Shown here: positions 36,985-49,987 of the stretch, in pieces | Position numbering within the stretch: the first letter of the stretch is position 1 | Layout: every line of letters starts with the position of its first letter | DNA from: Acanthochlamys bracteata | Lineage: Eukaryota > Streptophyta > Magnoliopsida > Pandanales > Velloziaceae | NCBI GenBank assembly: GCA_019914995.1 | Contig: CM034136.1 | Span: 4,851,270 to 4,915,269, forward strand | Direction: 5' to 3' | DNA length: 64,000 nucleotides | Made by a program: the position numbers and the translations under genes | Notes under the pieces: generated by a model | Database searches by the model: none | What the model was told of the DNA's origin: nothing | Seen by the model: the letters and a program-made list of their open reading frames with translations, nothing else

Positions 36985-39900
36985 TCAAGTCCCCACAGGA
37001 GACCTATCACCAGGTCCAGAAAGCATGATCTGAAGATTATATAACAAATTTTAGAAGATAAAACTCATGGCAGATAAAACTATAAAAACAAGAATGTAAA
37101 TTCCCTAAGTAGTTTCTTCTAGAACCTATCCACCTAGTTACTCAATTTTAACATCAGCTACAATTGCAATGTCTGAACCAAATCCTTTGGTGTCAGATAC
37201 TTTTGAATAATACAATTATCAAGTAAATACATCATGACAACAGACTCACGAAGTTACAGGTGTTTAAAATGAAGCTCAGAGATGCCAATACCATAATCAG
37301 GCTTCTAGTTGAGTAAGATATGTTGTTCCAAGCCCATGTATATGAAAAATGAACTTCATCAAAACTTACATTGCAGTCAAACGCGAACCTTCGTGCAAGC
37401 ATGATCGCTGCATTTCTTTCTCTCTCTGTTTCAAATGCTAATGTGAATGAATGTCCTCTCCTCGCTTGCCAGAAAAGAGACATTGCTGCTGCATTGCCTC
37501 CACCTCGAATTCCACATAGCTGGACATAAGTGAAGATTTACTAATTAGACACATTGTTCTCTAACTGTACTATATAGCTGATGCTTTCGCATTAGCAAGA
37601 AAGATTACATACTAACAATATCCACCACATGTAGAAACTTAACTGGGAACTTATATCCAAGAAACACAGAAATTCATTCATGTAATTTTACTCGTAAGAT
37701 GAGAAATCATCATTCATGGTCATCAATTCTACACTTATAGGATGTAAGAAAAACTAGGGAAAGTACAGCAGCAAGTCTTCTCTAATTCTGTTCTTGCTTT
37801 CATCTCCAACAATCATCTTTTAACTTGTTCACTCCGTATCAGTGTGTTGTTTAAGTTTATTCCTATCTTGTTCTATTTCTTTCTTTCTCTAAAAACTTTT
37901 CTTCTTATTTGAGAAAAGAAATGTTATGAGGAACAAAGTAATTTATAGTTAAGGAAGAAGTAGAAAGAATGCCAGTTCAGATTTTGGGAACCAAATGGAA
38001 TAATGAACCTTCAGCCTTCTAATGGTTTACAAAGTCTACTTACCTGCATTGACGTAGAATATGTTTCCTTAGCCTTTGTGGTCTTTCCTTTCCGAAGTTT
38101 TATTCTCATCTTTCCAACATGAAATACATGGATTGCATTTGAAGAATAATCACGCCCATTCATCTGAACAACAGCTACCTTAACGATCATAAGATCACAT
38201 AGTTAGCATCAATGTACATTCTTAATTCAGTACTAATATAAAAGAAGAAACCACCATTAGCATATCACAAGAGTTCATATATTAAAAGCATCATTTCAGC
38301 ACAATAAGCGCCCATCTTTTTTCTTGACTACCAACCCAGAGTATAGCATATTCAAACATCCCTAAATAGCATAATTGAAAGTTGGAATACTCCAACAAAC
38401 GGAATACAACAAGCATAAATATTCATATGACCACTATCTACATGATGGAATATGTACAATTGAAACCTTTCATCGTAAGACTCTTATCCCCCATTCTTAT
38501 ACATGTTTAATTATAGATCCCGTCAAAAAGAATCTGACTAGGATCTTGAATTACACATGTGCCAGATCCTATGACTGGAACACATATGAGAAAATTATTA
38601 GACAGAAAATTTGTATCAATTGTGTTGCACTGGATAAACCATTGTGAAACCAAGGAAACTTTATTTAAGATGCAACAAAACAACTCAGTTAGCATATCAT
38701 TTACAGTAAACTACCAGCATGAATTTGTCATAAACAAAGGGAATATAAAGCTTACATTAAATTCAGTATCAGGTTTTCTCATTAGTGCCTCCACATAGCT
38801 TCCAAGGCCAGCAGCTGTTCAAGGCATGACAGTCAGTAAACTTGAAAAGTGTGAACTAAATGTCAGCTAACAGTATTTGTTCTTTAATTATCACACCAGT
38901 AGGCAAAACATGAAAACAGTAGACTTCATTGCTCATTTTAAGATTTTTTTTTCCCCTTTTTGGCAAGAAGGTACTGAATTTCATATGACAATAGTCACAT
39001 GTAAGCTAAGGATGTTCGGGTCATATAAAAAAGGAACAAATTTGTTTCAAGCTATAATTCCTAATGAAGATGATTCTTTTCATACATGCATGCAGGGGCT
39101 TCTCTTCTTCATGTAAGATGAAAATTTTACAGTCTTAAAAGCAACATATATGTTGAATCTGTGACTTACGTCAAAAAATGAGCATGCACTTGTTACAAAA
39201 ACGCATTGGCATGAGCATGTAATAGATTAATTAGCGTCTTTGGCACTAAAATACCAAATGTTTCCACTTTGCATATAGTTACAGGGCCCACACTTTGGCC
39301 TGATGTATGGTGAGGTGGAACTTCATTGACTTCAAGGGTTTCAGTCTAAACGTTAGTTTATCTCAGTTAAACAAATATATTCTAGTTTATTGTTTGCAAT
39401 AGTTAGGTCAATTATGAACTTATAAAAGTCTCTGGCACATTCCAAGGACTACTAAGAAATCAACCAATAAGTAACTTTTGAGAGCATGCTTAAACTCACA
39501 CAACAACCTTCAAAAATTTTAGTTGTCAAATTGCAACACTAACCCTGATCTATTGGTCCACTAGTGGAAAGCAATATTGTTCTATCATTGCACATAACTT
39601 CAGCTTGCAATATTCGTCCAACATCAAAAGGCTCTGGAGCATAAACAGATTTTGTAGCACCTGTAGAGCACCGATATTATTAACTAATGTCAAAAGTAAA
39701 TTTCAACAATTACCAGAAATTCGATAAGAAAACTACAATTTTGGAACAAATAGAAATAAAATGGAAAAGTTAAGGTTAGGGACAGAAGCACTCAAAATGC
39801 TCGCACACAAAAATGACTTTTATATACCTGCGATCAGCTCTTTCTTACTTCCATCAGGAAGCATTCGATACCATTGAATAGGAAAATCGGAAAGGTCTGG

Positions 39901-42900
39901 AGCAGTTTCTCCTCGAGGAATAGCTCTCAAACATGACCCCAGACTCTCAAGACCCTCCAAGTGAAACAATAGAACTTCATTCTCTTCAAGTTTTTGGCAC
40001 ATTGACAGCTGGTAAAGGCATCAAACAGCTGTCAGATTTCAGAGGCAAGCATTTTATTTCCTATTGCCTACACTTCTATGGAACCAGAGTTATTTTGCCA
40101 TTTAGATCATTGTATATTGACAACATAGGATACTTTATATATACAAATCAGATGGTAGGCTAAAAAATGGTAGCAAGTGAAAGTTGCAATGCTTCGACAT
40201 GCAACCTCTTTCCTGAGCTGAACGATATAGCTGCATTTCTCTGAGAGCTGAATGCGCAGTGCTTGTAGTTCGTGTTCCATATCCATTACCTGTAATAAAA
40301 TTTCAAATATATTTAGTAAAACACAGTTGATGTATTACGTAAACTAAACTATGAAACACAAAATAGTACAAATTCTGCAACCAAAGGAAAGTTTCTCAAC
40401 CAATGGAAGTCAGATATAAATGAACTTGATACCATTATTAAAGAAAGTTACTTTTGCTAGAAACCGGTATACCAACAAATTAGGTCCAGAACTGTGAGAA
40501 CTCGGTGCCTCATTAACTTACTCGACTTGGTTGATGCAGCATTTTTATTCTTCTAGCTTCTTGAACCTCTCTCATCAACTCTTCAATATCCTTCAATTTA
40601 GAGAGAATTATGTCAAGTTCATTGAGGCAAACAGAAACAACAAAAAGTATATACAGAAAATGAATATCATAATCCTCTTGCAAAGCCAACAAAATCACCC
40701 TATCCCCAAAGAAAGGGAGATGCAGTAAAAAGATGTCTCGCCATTATTATTACTGTGATGCTCATAAGATGTTTATGCACAAGGCATGATAATTGCTCCT
40801 TTCAAGTCTCCAGTGATAAGACAAATCTACTGACCAAATGACTTTCACAAAATATACAAGATCGAACTGAGATTCTCAAGGCCAAAAAAATGCTGATTGC
40901 TAGCTTCTTTGTCCGCTATAAAATAAGCTTAATGACTTCAAGTCGCCAAATAGGCATATGGCAAAGGAATGAATAAAAAATATACTAGATTGTTCTAACC
41001 TGCTTTTGTTCACTGATAGAAGATTTTTCCTGTTCATAGAGAGCTTGCTCCACCCTCTGCACAGCTGCTCTAGCACGTTCTATTTCAGTACGAGCAGAAG
41101 CTCTTTCTTGCTCAACTAATCTTTTGGCATCTTCTGAAGTCTAGGAAAGAATGTGGTAATATAATTATGCTTACAAAGTCCTAAAGTAATCAACATGAGA
41201 ACCACAGATCATCAATAAGTTGAAAACATACTACATTATTAGTTGTTGTTTATTACCTAAATAGACAACTCCACTGAATTCTTAATAAGCAATTCCCGCA
41301 GTTTAGTTTCTCTATCAAAGTAGACATCACCCTCGAAGAAACTTAAAGACTCATATGATAATATCCCGAAACGGAACTTCACTGTAATGCTAATTAAGGA
41401 AAAACCTAAAAAGTTGGTTTTGATAACATCCACAGCTGTCTACAACGAGAACTATTTTTTTCAAATTTGCATTGACGAAGAGATAAGAGTGACTTTTTGT
41501 AATTAGCTAATACAGCACTAAAGAACTGACTCTAAAATGTCAATTTGTTACCTGCTTAACGACATTTGCGAGCTTTTTGAGTTCGACCTTCTCATGAAGC
41601 AGTTCTCCTTCTCTTTGAGTAAGCTGAACTGCTAAAGCCTCCACCTGCAAGTAACAGTTTTCACACAGTTTTATCTTCAGTTGATCAAAACATAGGAAAC
41701 CACTTTAACAAGATGTTTCCTTGCTGCATGCATCTGTAAGTGTCATTCCTGTTTTACTATCTCGAAATAATGGTAATGCACCAGTCAACGACTCTTAGAA
41801 GAACTTTGAAAAGGTATCCAAGTCAACTTACCTCGTCTGATCATTAGACAATAGAAGGAATGAGTATTTGATGAAAATGAGGATGTGATATGCCATTTTC
41901 ACTTCAGAGAAACCAACAAATGTTAGGTTAATGATAATCACATGTATATTTGTTTAGGACTTGATAATGCCATTTACTAATTTTATAGCATATTGTTGGT
42001 GTTAGCATTGTTGCAATTAGTTCTATCAGAAGCTCTAATTCAGTATTGCGGTGGCAAATGGCAGTTATATAAGGAAATCAACAAAGTAGAATCAAATCTA
42101 CCATAGAAATGGCCTCCTCCATGTCATCCTTATTTCGCCCAGCCACACGGCCTCGGAGTGATTCAAGCACATCTATGAGTTTCTTCAGAAGGACATGCCT
42201 GTCTAGAGAAGCTATATCTCTCCATTTTGCCTAAAATCACCAAGATGAGATTAGTTGCCACAGCATTATGAAAAAAATCATCGGCACAAAGCTCCAAGAA
42301 CCACTAGAAACCTAAATTCGATTTGAAACAAACCAGCCTAAAAATTGTATTCTATGCAATAAATCTTCCTGTCTTTGCCCACTCACGATTACCTGGGCTA
42401 CATCTGTCTTTTCTTATAACTATAGAAGCCTAGTTCGTTGAAGCATGTAATGGAATCGCGACACACGTTACGTAAAGAGTTAATATTGATAATTATTTGT
42501 CAGTTTTTGCATAAGTTTTATCGCAGGGCAAATACGGAAGCATAAACCAAAACTCAAGTAGACATGCAACAGCTGCTCAGTTCACATACGTTTGCCATAA
42601 AGAAAATCAATATCTGAAGCCAATGAAGCTAAGATGTGTAAGCGTCAGCTAGGAGACTAAAGCTGACAGACGAGACATACAAGCTAACATCAAGCGTCGG
42701 GCATATTGATAAACTCAGTTCAAGAGTTAAATGGCTATGCTATATATACACATCAATCAATGGGAATTAAAAGGTAGCGAGACCTCTTCAGACAACTTCT
42801 CTACAGCTGCCAAACCACTCTCAAACTTCTTTGCAAGGTCTCGTACCGACAGACGCTCTTGCTGCTCCAGTAGATATGCAGTCTCCTTTGCTATAGTCTC

Positions 42901-43062
42901 TTTCAACGAAGGGCCTTCTGATTGAACATTTTCCACAGGATCAATAATTATGTGATTTGGTCCTATTTTATATTCAGCGAAACCATTCTTTGCATCAGCA
43001 GAAACTGATGAGATTGCATCTTCCTGCATCAAAGCTCCGTAATCTCGAGTGGCCCTTGTCAT
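36985..43062 (-). CDS. SCAB1: SCAB1-type plant actin-binding protein
   Basis: Twelve coding exons on the minus strand: 43062-42784, 42230-42102, 41644-41552, 41140-41000, 40590-40522, 40289-40206, 40008-39828, 39660-39544, 38814-38756, 38178-38044, 37519-37370, 37029-36985. They total 493 aa, near the 496 of Arabidopsis SCAB1 as I remember it. Starts MTRATRDYGALMQED, followed by the actin-binding region (KETAYLLEQQERLSVRDLAK). A long coiled coil follows (HVLLKKLIDVLESLRGRVAG to about residue 300), then a fused Ig-like and PH domain (GLESLGSCLRAIPRG, FPIQWYRMLPDGSKKEL, FHVGKMRIKL, ERERNAAIMLARRFAFDCN). SCAB1 dimers bind, bundle and stabilise actin filaments and regulate actin during stomatal closure. 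An upstream ATG at 43095 would fall inside the 5'UTR intron, so I chose 43062. Role is from the family. Confidence 0.94.
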
Positions 43063-43081
43063 CACCGCAACCGAATGTACT

Positions 43082-43494
43082 CTGTGAGCAACCATTATTT
43101 ACGCATGTAAGTAAACACAATTGGGGGCATACCATGATGCAAATAGGCAATATAGGAAGAAAAAACATCAGCTGCACAATACCAATCCATTAAGTAACAA
43201 AATGAACAGTAAAGATTCAACCCTTTTCTTTTCATTTGTTAAAGTAAGCAGTGAAGCTTGAACTTTCAGCACATATTCAAATGGAAATACTAAAAATTCA
43301 ATAGTCGAAACCCCATTCAGTTAAAGCTAACTTGAAACCACCTACAAAAAAGAGAATCAAACAAACAACAACGCGAATGACTACATTATTTGGCCCATAA
43401 TTATCTAATAAACTCACAATTGAATTTAACTAGCATAGATAAAACCATAAAAAAGAAACTTTAATCCAACAACCAGAAAAATTGAAACTCTCAC
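43082..43494 (-). other. 5'UTR intron of the SCAB1 gene
   Basis: On the minus strand a leader exon ends GATAG|GTGAG (43495) and resumes after GCTCACAG at 43081, 19 bases before the ATG. Spliced this way, the start codon is the family-conserved MTRATRD. Confidence 0.7.
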
Positions 43495-44282
43495 CTATCG
43501 AGCTCAAAACTCTTGTGATCGCTTTGCTTTCTTGTTCTTGCTTGTTTCTCTGATCACCGTCCTTCAATCCTTGCTCAATCAAAAAATAAAATTAATCAAA
43601 CACTGACCAAAACCTTAACACCACACCAAAAAGGAAAAAGGAAGAACTCAAAAGTAAAGAAAAAGGAAAAAAAATTGTTTAATTTTGGGAATGAAATCTC
43701 TGAAGTGTATGAACTCGATTTCGAAATTTAAAACCTTCCAGTGTCGAATTCTTAGTTCAATAAATATTTCTAAGTTTCTCAACTGGTGGGACCCATTTGG
43801 TCCCCACTACTATCTCCACTTTCCCCTGTACGTTACTAGACCATTCAAGGATAGGTTTTTCTTTTGGTTCGGTCTTTTTGAGAACCGGGGCGTTTGTTGA
43901 ACCGGCTTCAGTTCAAAATAATGACATATATAACCGTTGTGATTTTTTTTTTTGATTAGTTAGTCTAGTTTGATTTTCTTTTTTCAAGAACATTTTTTGT
44001 GGCAAATTTTTTTACTAAATAACTTATTTACTATAAATTTTTATTTTTACAATCCTTATTTCAAAAAATTATCTAACTTATTTTTAACCAAATATTTCAA
44101 ACTTTTTCTATATTCGATCAAACACTTTAAATCTTAAGAGATAAAGAAAATGTTAAAATATTTTTTTCACAGGGAGACAAATTTGAACCTATTAAATAAA
44201 AAATCAGTAGCTAAATCATAATAAAAAAAATAAAGATAAGGATTTGGGTTCAAGAAAGAATTCACAATGGTTTGGGTTTCAT

Positions 44283-44870
44283 CAATGTTTCAAAACCCAA
44301 TCCGGTACCGATTTCGAATTGAATGAGTAGTACAATGCGGTATGTAATAAATTCAGTAAATTGTGAATCGATTCGATCGATTTTTGAATAATTCAATAAT
44401 CTGATAAAACGGATTAACTCCGTATTATTATTAAAAGAAATTCTAAAAAATAAAATATTAAAACATTCATTTTTTCATTTTATGGCTGCTTCTAAATAAT
44501 TTCTGTATGTACAAAGCAATAAACAGTTATACATAATTACATATAGTATAACTAATTTATAATATTTAAAAATTTAAAATTCTACTATGTTTTAGATTTT
44601 TTGACTACTGTTTTGAACTCTAGATGACTTCTTCAAAAATAAAAAATATAACTTACAAAATATATTCAATATTTATTATATATAATTATATTTTAAAAAA
44701 ATATAATAACTATTATAGTAGATATTATATAATATATATATTATATTTATAATATTAATATTTATTAAGTAATCTAATTTGATTTAATGGATTAATTTGG
44801 TGATTCCACGAGTTAACCGATAATCCGATAATATTTCCGGATCAAGCATGAGTTAATTTCCAAAACTCTG
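44283..44870 (-). mobile_element. hAT-like MITE with CATAGTTTTAAAA ends, copy 1 (inverted)
   Basis: Inverted relative to copies 2 and 3. Right end reverse complement CAGAGTTTTGGAAATT; left end CAATGTTTCAAAACCC. Flanks GGTTTCAT (44275-44282) and GATTTCAT (44871-44878) agree at 7 of 8 positions, as an aged 8-bp target duplication. Subterminal GGTTAACTCG, CCGATAATCCGATAA and the AAATTAGATTACTTAATAAA-type interior match copies 2 and 3. The most diverged copy. Confidence 0.75.
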
Positions 44871-45337
44871 GATTTCATAGAACAAATAAAGTTTTGACTT
44901 AGTTATTTCTTTTCCAAAAACCGGTTAAATGACAAAAAGAACCAGACATTAGAAAGCATTTAATCAATAATACTACATATTATCTTCTAATACATGTCAT
45001 ACATGAATTGTCACAAGTTAAAAAGTCTACGCAAGACTTTGATTGTAGATTAGTTATTAATATCACCTAGGCGCACCTGAGGAAGTGGGTTCCAACTGGC
45101 ATCAACTTTTTTTTTTAACTGCAAAAATTAAATATTTATATTTCTTTATATAGTTAGAATGAAGTATGTTTTGATAAAAAAGTGAATTTTAAGAGAAAAT
45201 AACACCGCGTATATAGGATTTTTTTTTATATAAATTAAAGCAATTGCTAGTAGTTAGTTGTGCGTGATGGACACTAGAATCATAGAAGCATGTGGAACGA
45301 AAGTACCGTGTATAGAATTTTAGACAAACATATAAAA

Positions 45338-45898
45338 CATAGTTTTAAAAATCCAACTCGTGTATAATTCGGAAAAGTTACCTTATCACCGGATAATCAG
45401 ACGGATCATCGGATCGACCCACTATATCAAATTAAATTTATTAAATAAATATTAATATAGAAATATAATTATATGTATTATATAGTATCTTCTATAGTAA
45501 CTATTTTAAATTAAAAAAATAAAAAAATAATTGTATATGAGAAATATTGAATATATTTTTAAAATTACTATAGTATTTAAGACAATAGTCAAAAAATGTA
45601 ACGTTTAGTAAAATATCTATACTTTATGCATTACAAAAAACAAATTATCTACACTATATATTTTATTTATTTATTACTTTTTAATAAAATATAAAAAATA
45701 AGAAAATAAATTAGTAATAAAAAAGTACCCCAAAAAGTGCATATTTTAGAATACTAATAAAAATATTTTTCTATTTTAAATAAATAAATAAATATATATA
45801 TAGTAAATATTAAAATCGGGTTAACTTCGCCTAATTTTGAGTTGAAAATGATCATTTTGGTTTATATCAGTCGGTCCGGGCCGAGTTTTAAAACTATG
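45338..45898 (+). mobile_element. hAT-like MITE with CATAGTTTTAAAA ends, copy 2
   Basis: Perfect 13-bp inverted ends (CATAGTTTTAAAA / TTTTAAAACTATG) and a perfect 8-bp target duplication ATATAAAA (45330-45337 and 45899-45906). An 8-bp duplication is the rule for hAT transposons. 561 bp, AT-rich centre, GC-richer subterminal parts (ACCGGATAATCAGACGG; GTCGGTCCGGGCC). No transposase. The youngest-looking copy by its flanks. Confidence 0.9.
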
Positions 45899-46327
45899 AT
45901 ATAAAACAAAAGCTATCAGATCAAAAAATTATTTATCTAAAATTCGGAGTACACGTTTCCTGTTAAAGCCAATCAGATCAAATGAATCTCAACTATCTAT
46001 AATCACACTCAAATATGTTAATCACTTTTATAATATGCCGCAACACAAATTAAGTACATGATTGAGCTATCTGTCTATTAAAATATTCATCGACTAATAC
46101 AGCAATTGCTATTCTTAAAGTATGTTTTAATATATAAATTGTACTTTTTATTAATTCATAATTCGATTTTTTTTTAATATTTTCATTAATTTCAAAAAAT
46201 TATTAAATTTAGTTTTGATCTACATTATTAAATTCAATTCTATAAATTTAATTTATGAAATTCGGTTTTACTAATTACATCACGCTTATAATATTGTGGA
46301 ATAATATAGCTTTAATTGAGGTATTAT

Positions 46328-46575
46328 GAGATTATTTGGGAGTGCTTTTGAAATAAATTTTTTTTAAAATAAATTTATTTTTTTTAAAATGAATTTTATT
46401 TTTTTATTTTGAAAAAATAAAAAAATATATAATCAAGAAATATTACTATGTAGAATTTTTTTATATATTTTTAAATTTTTAATAAAATTTCTAAATATTT
46501 ATAAAATATGTATTAAAAAATATAAAATAAATAATTAAAAAATTAATTTTTTGATAAGTTGAATCAAACAATCTC
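46328..46575. mobile_element. AT-rich MITE, GTTTGG-end family, inverted copy
   Basis: Ends GAGATTATTTGGGAG and CAAACAATCTC (reverse complement GAGATTGTTTG). The interior reads as the reverse complement of copies 1-4. Confidence 0.55.
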
Positions 46576-46673
46576 ATATATTACTCAAAAATAATGTAAC
46601 TGGTTGTACCTCATGACTCAACTAGAAAGTCTAAAGCAATCTAAAATATTTAAGCTGAAGTAAGCATATGTTA

Positions 46674-46960
46674 GGGCGTGTTTCAAATATCTGTAATTTT
46701 ATTTTTTTTTATCAGAGTTTGAGTTCCGAACAGTTTATATGTTTCAATTACACAAAAAATTCAGAAATTCAATTTTATATACGAAACTTTAGCTCCAATT
46801 TTTTTATTTACATATTTTTTAATATAATTATATTTTTTAATTTTTAACATATTTTAAAACTATTGAAAGGGAAACACTGAACTTTACTTCTACTTTATTT
46901 TTCAAAAAATTTTACTTTTTATTTTTTACTTTCTTAAAACTCAATATTTGAAACACGTCT
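46674..46960. mobile_element. Harbinger-like MITE, copy B
   Basis: Ends GGGCGTGTTTCAAATAT and (reverse complement) AGACGTGTTTCAAATAT, flanked by TTA on both sides (46671-46673, 46961-46963). It is the inverted partner of 13775-14072: the inner words GTTCCGAACAGTTTATATG and TTCAATTACA match that copy read on the other strand. Confidence 0.85.
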
Positions 46961-48110
46961 TTAAAATTAAACCAATTGAATTCTAAATATTGTTGGGCAA
47001 GCTGCTGGGCTAGTTGTAAGTTAGCAACTGGGCTCTAAAGGACTGTTATTATAGTTCTGAAGACGAGCCATAAGTTAGGTATCTAAACGCATATATGATA
47101 AATTGGGCCGCCTAACTATATGCAAGGGAGATCAAGGGCGTCTTAATTTTTATAATTATGTGAAACTGAATTATGATGGAATTGAGTTTTGTAAAATAAA
47201 TTGAGATATAAAATGTGGGTTTGATATAAACCGAAAATGAAAAGGTTTATACAATTTGTAAGAAAAAAAAATGAATTCTATGTAAATGAAATAATTCATA
47301 AAATCTTATTTGCAGTCTCATGATTGACGAAATATTTGGTAGTTCTATTTATTTGTATCTCATGGAAACAGGCAGGTCTGGACATTGAGGAATATTCTCA
47401 TGGTGCATCAATGCCATCAATTACTTACCCTGCAATTGATCACTTACGAACAATCTCTTTCACTCTTTGTACCACTGATTTTTAATAACTCAAACATGGT
47501 GCTACTGCGATACTCTATAATCTGTCAAAAGCCTATAGTTTTATCTTGATTCAGTGTAATATTTAATCATATTTTTTGTGAATAAGTCAACTTTTTTATT
47601 TGAATGATAGATAGTTAAAAAAATTGTATAGATTTAAGAGAAAAAGAAAAATAAAACGCACATTTGAAGAGAGTTTAAAAAAAACTCTTTTTATTTAACA
47701 CAAGCATGCTTACAAAGCTTTTTTTTGATAATTTCAAATAAAGATTTTATCTTTCTATTTATACACAGTCCATCTTCTTAATAGATGATGGATTGTAGAG
47801 AACACTTCATCTAAAAAATCTTTATATAATATCTCATAAAAAAATCTATATATTTTAAAATATTCAAATTATCTAGAGTATTTTTATACTATTCTAAATT
47901 TGTTCAAATATTTAAAATGTCTATAATATTATACTATATTCTAAATTTATCTTATAAATAAATTATTTATTTAAATAAAAATATTTTATTAAGATAATAA
48001 GGATGAAAAAAAATTAAAATAATTATATCGTGATAATTTATGGGAGACTAACTACAGCGTGATTTATGTATTTTTTACATCCATTACTTATGACTCACGT
48101 GATATTTGGG

Positions 48111-48352
48111 TATTTGAAAGTACTTTTCAACTTTTTTTTCTAATTTTTTATTTTATTTTTTAATAAATATTTTTAATAAAACTTTAATAGCATTATTAAT
48201 AAAAAATTTTATAAAATACAAAAAATTTACATTATAAAATTTTTTATTACTTATTTTTATTATTCTTTTTCAAATAAAAAAATAAAACTTATTTAAAAAA
48301 ATTTTTAAAATATATTGTATTTTAAAAAACTTTTTTTTAAAGCACTTCTAAA
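48111..48352. mobile_element. AT-rich MITE, GTTTGG-end family, further copy
   Basis: Edges near TATTTGGGTATTTGAAAG and GCACTTCTAAACATTCC, with the family's AT-rich interior (AAAATTTTTTATTACTTATT). Edges are degraded. Confidence 0.4.
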
Positions 48353-48779
48353 CATTCCTTCGATTCATACATTGAATTTGCTTGATTAGAGGAAACAAGG
48401 TGAGAAATTAGGAGTTAGGCAGTTCATGTCAGCCAGCCATGGCCCAAAGGACCAGGCCACGACCTTTAATCAATAGAACGTTTAGGAGAACTAAAATAAA
48501 TAATTTTTTGAAAAAAAATAATTTTCAAACTTCTAAAAGTAAACTTAATTTTGTTATTAAAAATATATTTTTTTATAATGCATAACATATCTATTCTTTT
48601 TAAAATTTTTATTTAAAAAATATAATTGTAATAAGTACACTGCAATACAACATGAGCCAATCTGATCTAATCCGATTTTGCTTGGACTCATAAGCATTTA
48701 GGCTCAGCCCCAACAAGGCCAAGCTCTTGTCTTTATTGGATATTGAACTTCAGACCAAATTTGATAAATCGATTACGGA

Positions 48780-49000
48780 AGCGTTTGATAGTACTTTTAA
48801 AAAATATTTTTTTAACTAAAAGATATTTTTATTATATTTTGAAAATTTTATCTATATAAAATAATATAAATAATAATAAAATAATAATATATATTGTTTA
48901 ATTTTTAAACAAATTTTATATAATATCATAAAAAATTTATTTAAAAATATAAACTACAAAAGTTGAAAAATAAATTTTAAAAGCTCGTTTGGCAAACGCT
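48780..49000. mobile_element. AT-rich MITE with AGCGTTTG ends
   Basis: Starts AGCGTTTGATAGTAC and ends TTTGGCAAACGCT, whose reverse complement begins AGCGTTTGCC. It abuts the next hAT-like MITE: its last base lies inside that element's left target copy. Confidence 0.55.
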
Positions 49001-49007
49001 CCCAACT

Positions 49008-49664
49008 CATAGTTTTAAAATCCAACCCAGTATATGACCCGAAAAAGTTATCGGGTCACCGAATAATCAGACGGATTATCGGATCGACCCACTAGGTCAA
49101 ATTAAATTTATTAAATAAATATTAATATATAAATATAATTATATGTATTATATAATATTTTTAATAGCAACTATTAAAAAATTATAAAAATAATTATATA
49201 CGAAAAATATTGAATATATTTTTAAAATTATATTTTTATTTTTTTAGCTACAATACTTAAGACAATAGTCAAAAAGCCTAACATATAGTACAATTTCTAT
49301 ATTTTATGCATTACAAAAAATAAATTATCTACACTATATTTTATTTATTTATTAATATCTAATAAAATATAAAAATAAGAAATAAATTAGTAATGAAAAA
49401 GTATCCGATAAAGTGCACATTTTAGAATACTAATAAAAATATTTTTCTATTTTAAATAAATAAATAAATATATATATATATATATATATATATCTTTATA
49501 TATATATATATATACTAAAATTGGATCGATCCGTCCAATCGGGTCACAAAGTTGATCCGGAACTCGGATCTTATCGTATCGCGCAAAAATTCGATCCGAA
49601 ATTGGTACCGAATCGTCGATTTTCGATCCGATCCGATCAGTCCGGACCAAGTTTTAAATCTATG
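49008..49664 (+). mobile_element. hAT-like MITE with CATAGTTTTAAAA ends, copy 3
   Basis: Left end CATAGTTTTAAAATCC, right end reverse complement CATAGATTTAAAAC. Flanks TCCCAACT (49000-49007) and CCCCAACT (49665-49672) agree at 7 of 8. Same interior as copy 2 over most of its length, with a (TA)n expansion that makes it about 100 bp longer (657 bp). Confidence 0.88.
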
Positions 49665-49987
49665 CCCCAACTTTGGTTGATAGCATCCCACAAAACTCTC
49701 AGCGGTGTCCGGAAAATCCTAACCATCATAGAAACAAACATGGCCCATTTAATTTTGTTCATGTGTAGCTAACTACGGACAGATCATCTCATTAAGGACA
49801 AAAAGAGACAGACGGCTTATATTTTTGTATTGTCACTGAAATATATATATTAACTAATTATCATGATCATTTTCAAAATTTATATGTTCGATTCTTAAAT
49901 TATATATCAAGCAAAGGATTCAAAAAGATATACCCAACTAGGACAAGCTTTCGCAATCGCAAGACCAATTAAACTGCCATTAACTAA

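Larger units (their letters stand above)
43570..49984. other. Transposon-rich intergenic stretch, left part
   Basis: Apart from the individually listed MITEs I see no coding sequence. The DNA is extremely A/T-rich, and a bare (TA)n run spans about 49466-49514. Confidence 0.5.

Noticed and set aside
43063-43095. Upstream ATG giving MVAHRVHSVAV before the SCAB1 start
   Set aside because: It begins upstream of a good 3' splice site, so it falls inside the likely 5'UTR intron; family proteins begin MTR.TRD.
49466-49514. (TA)n tract as a functional site
   Set aside because: Simple repeat expansion inside a MITE copy; no further structure.
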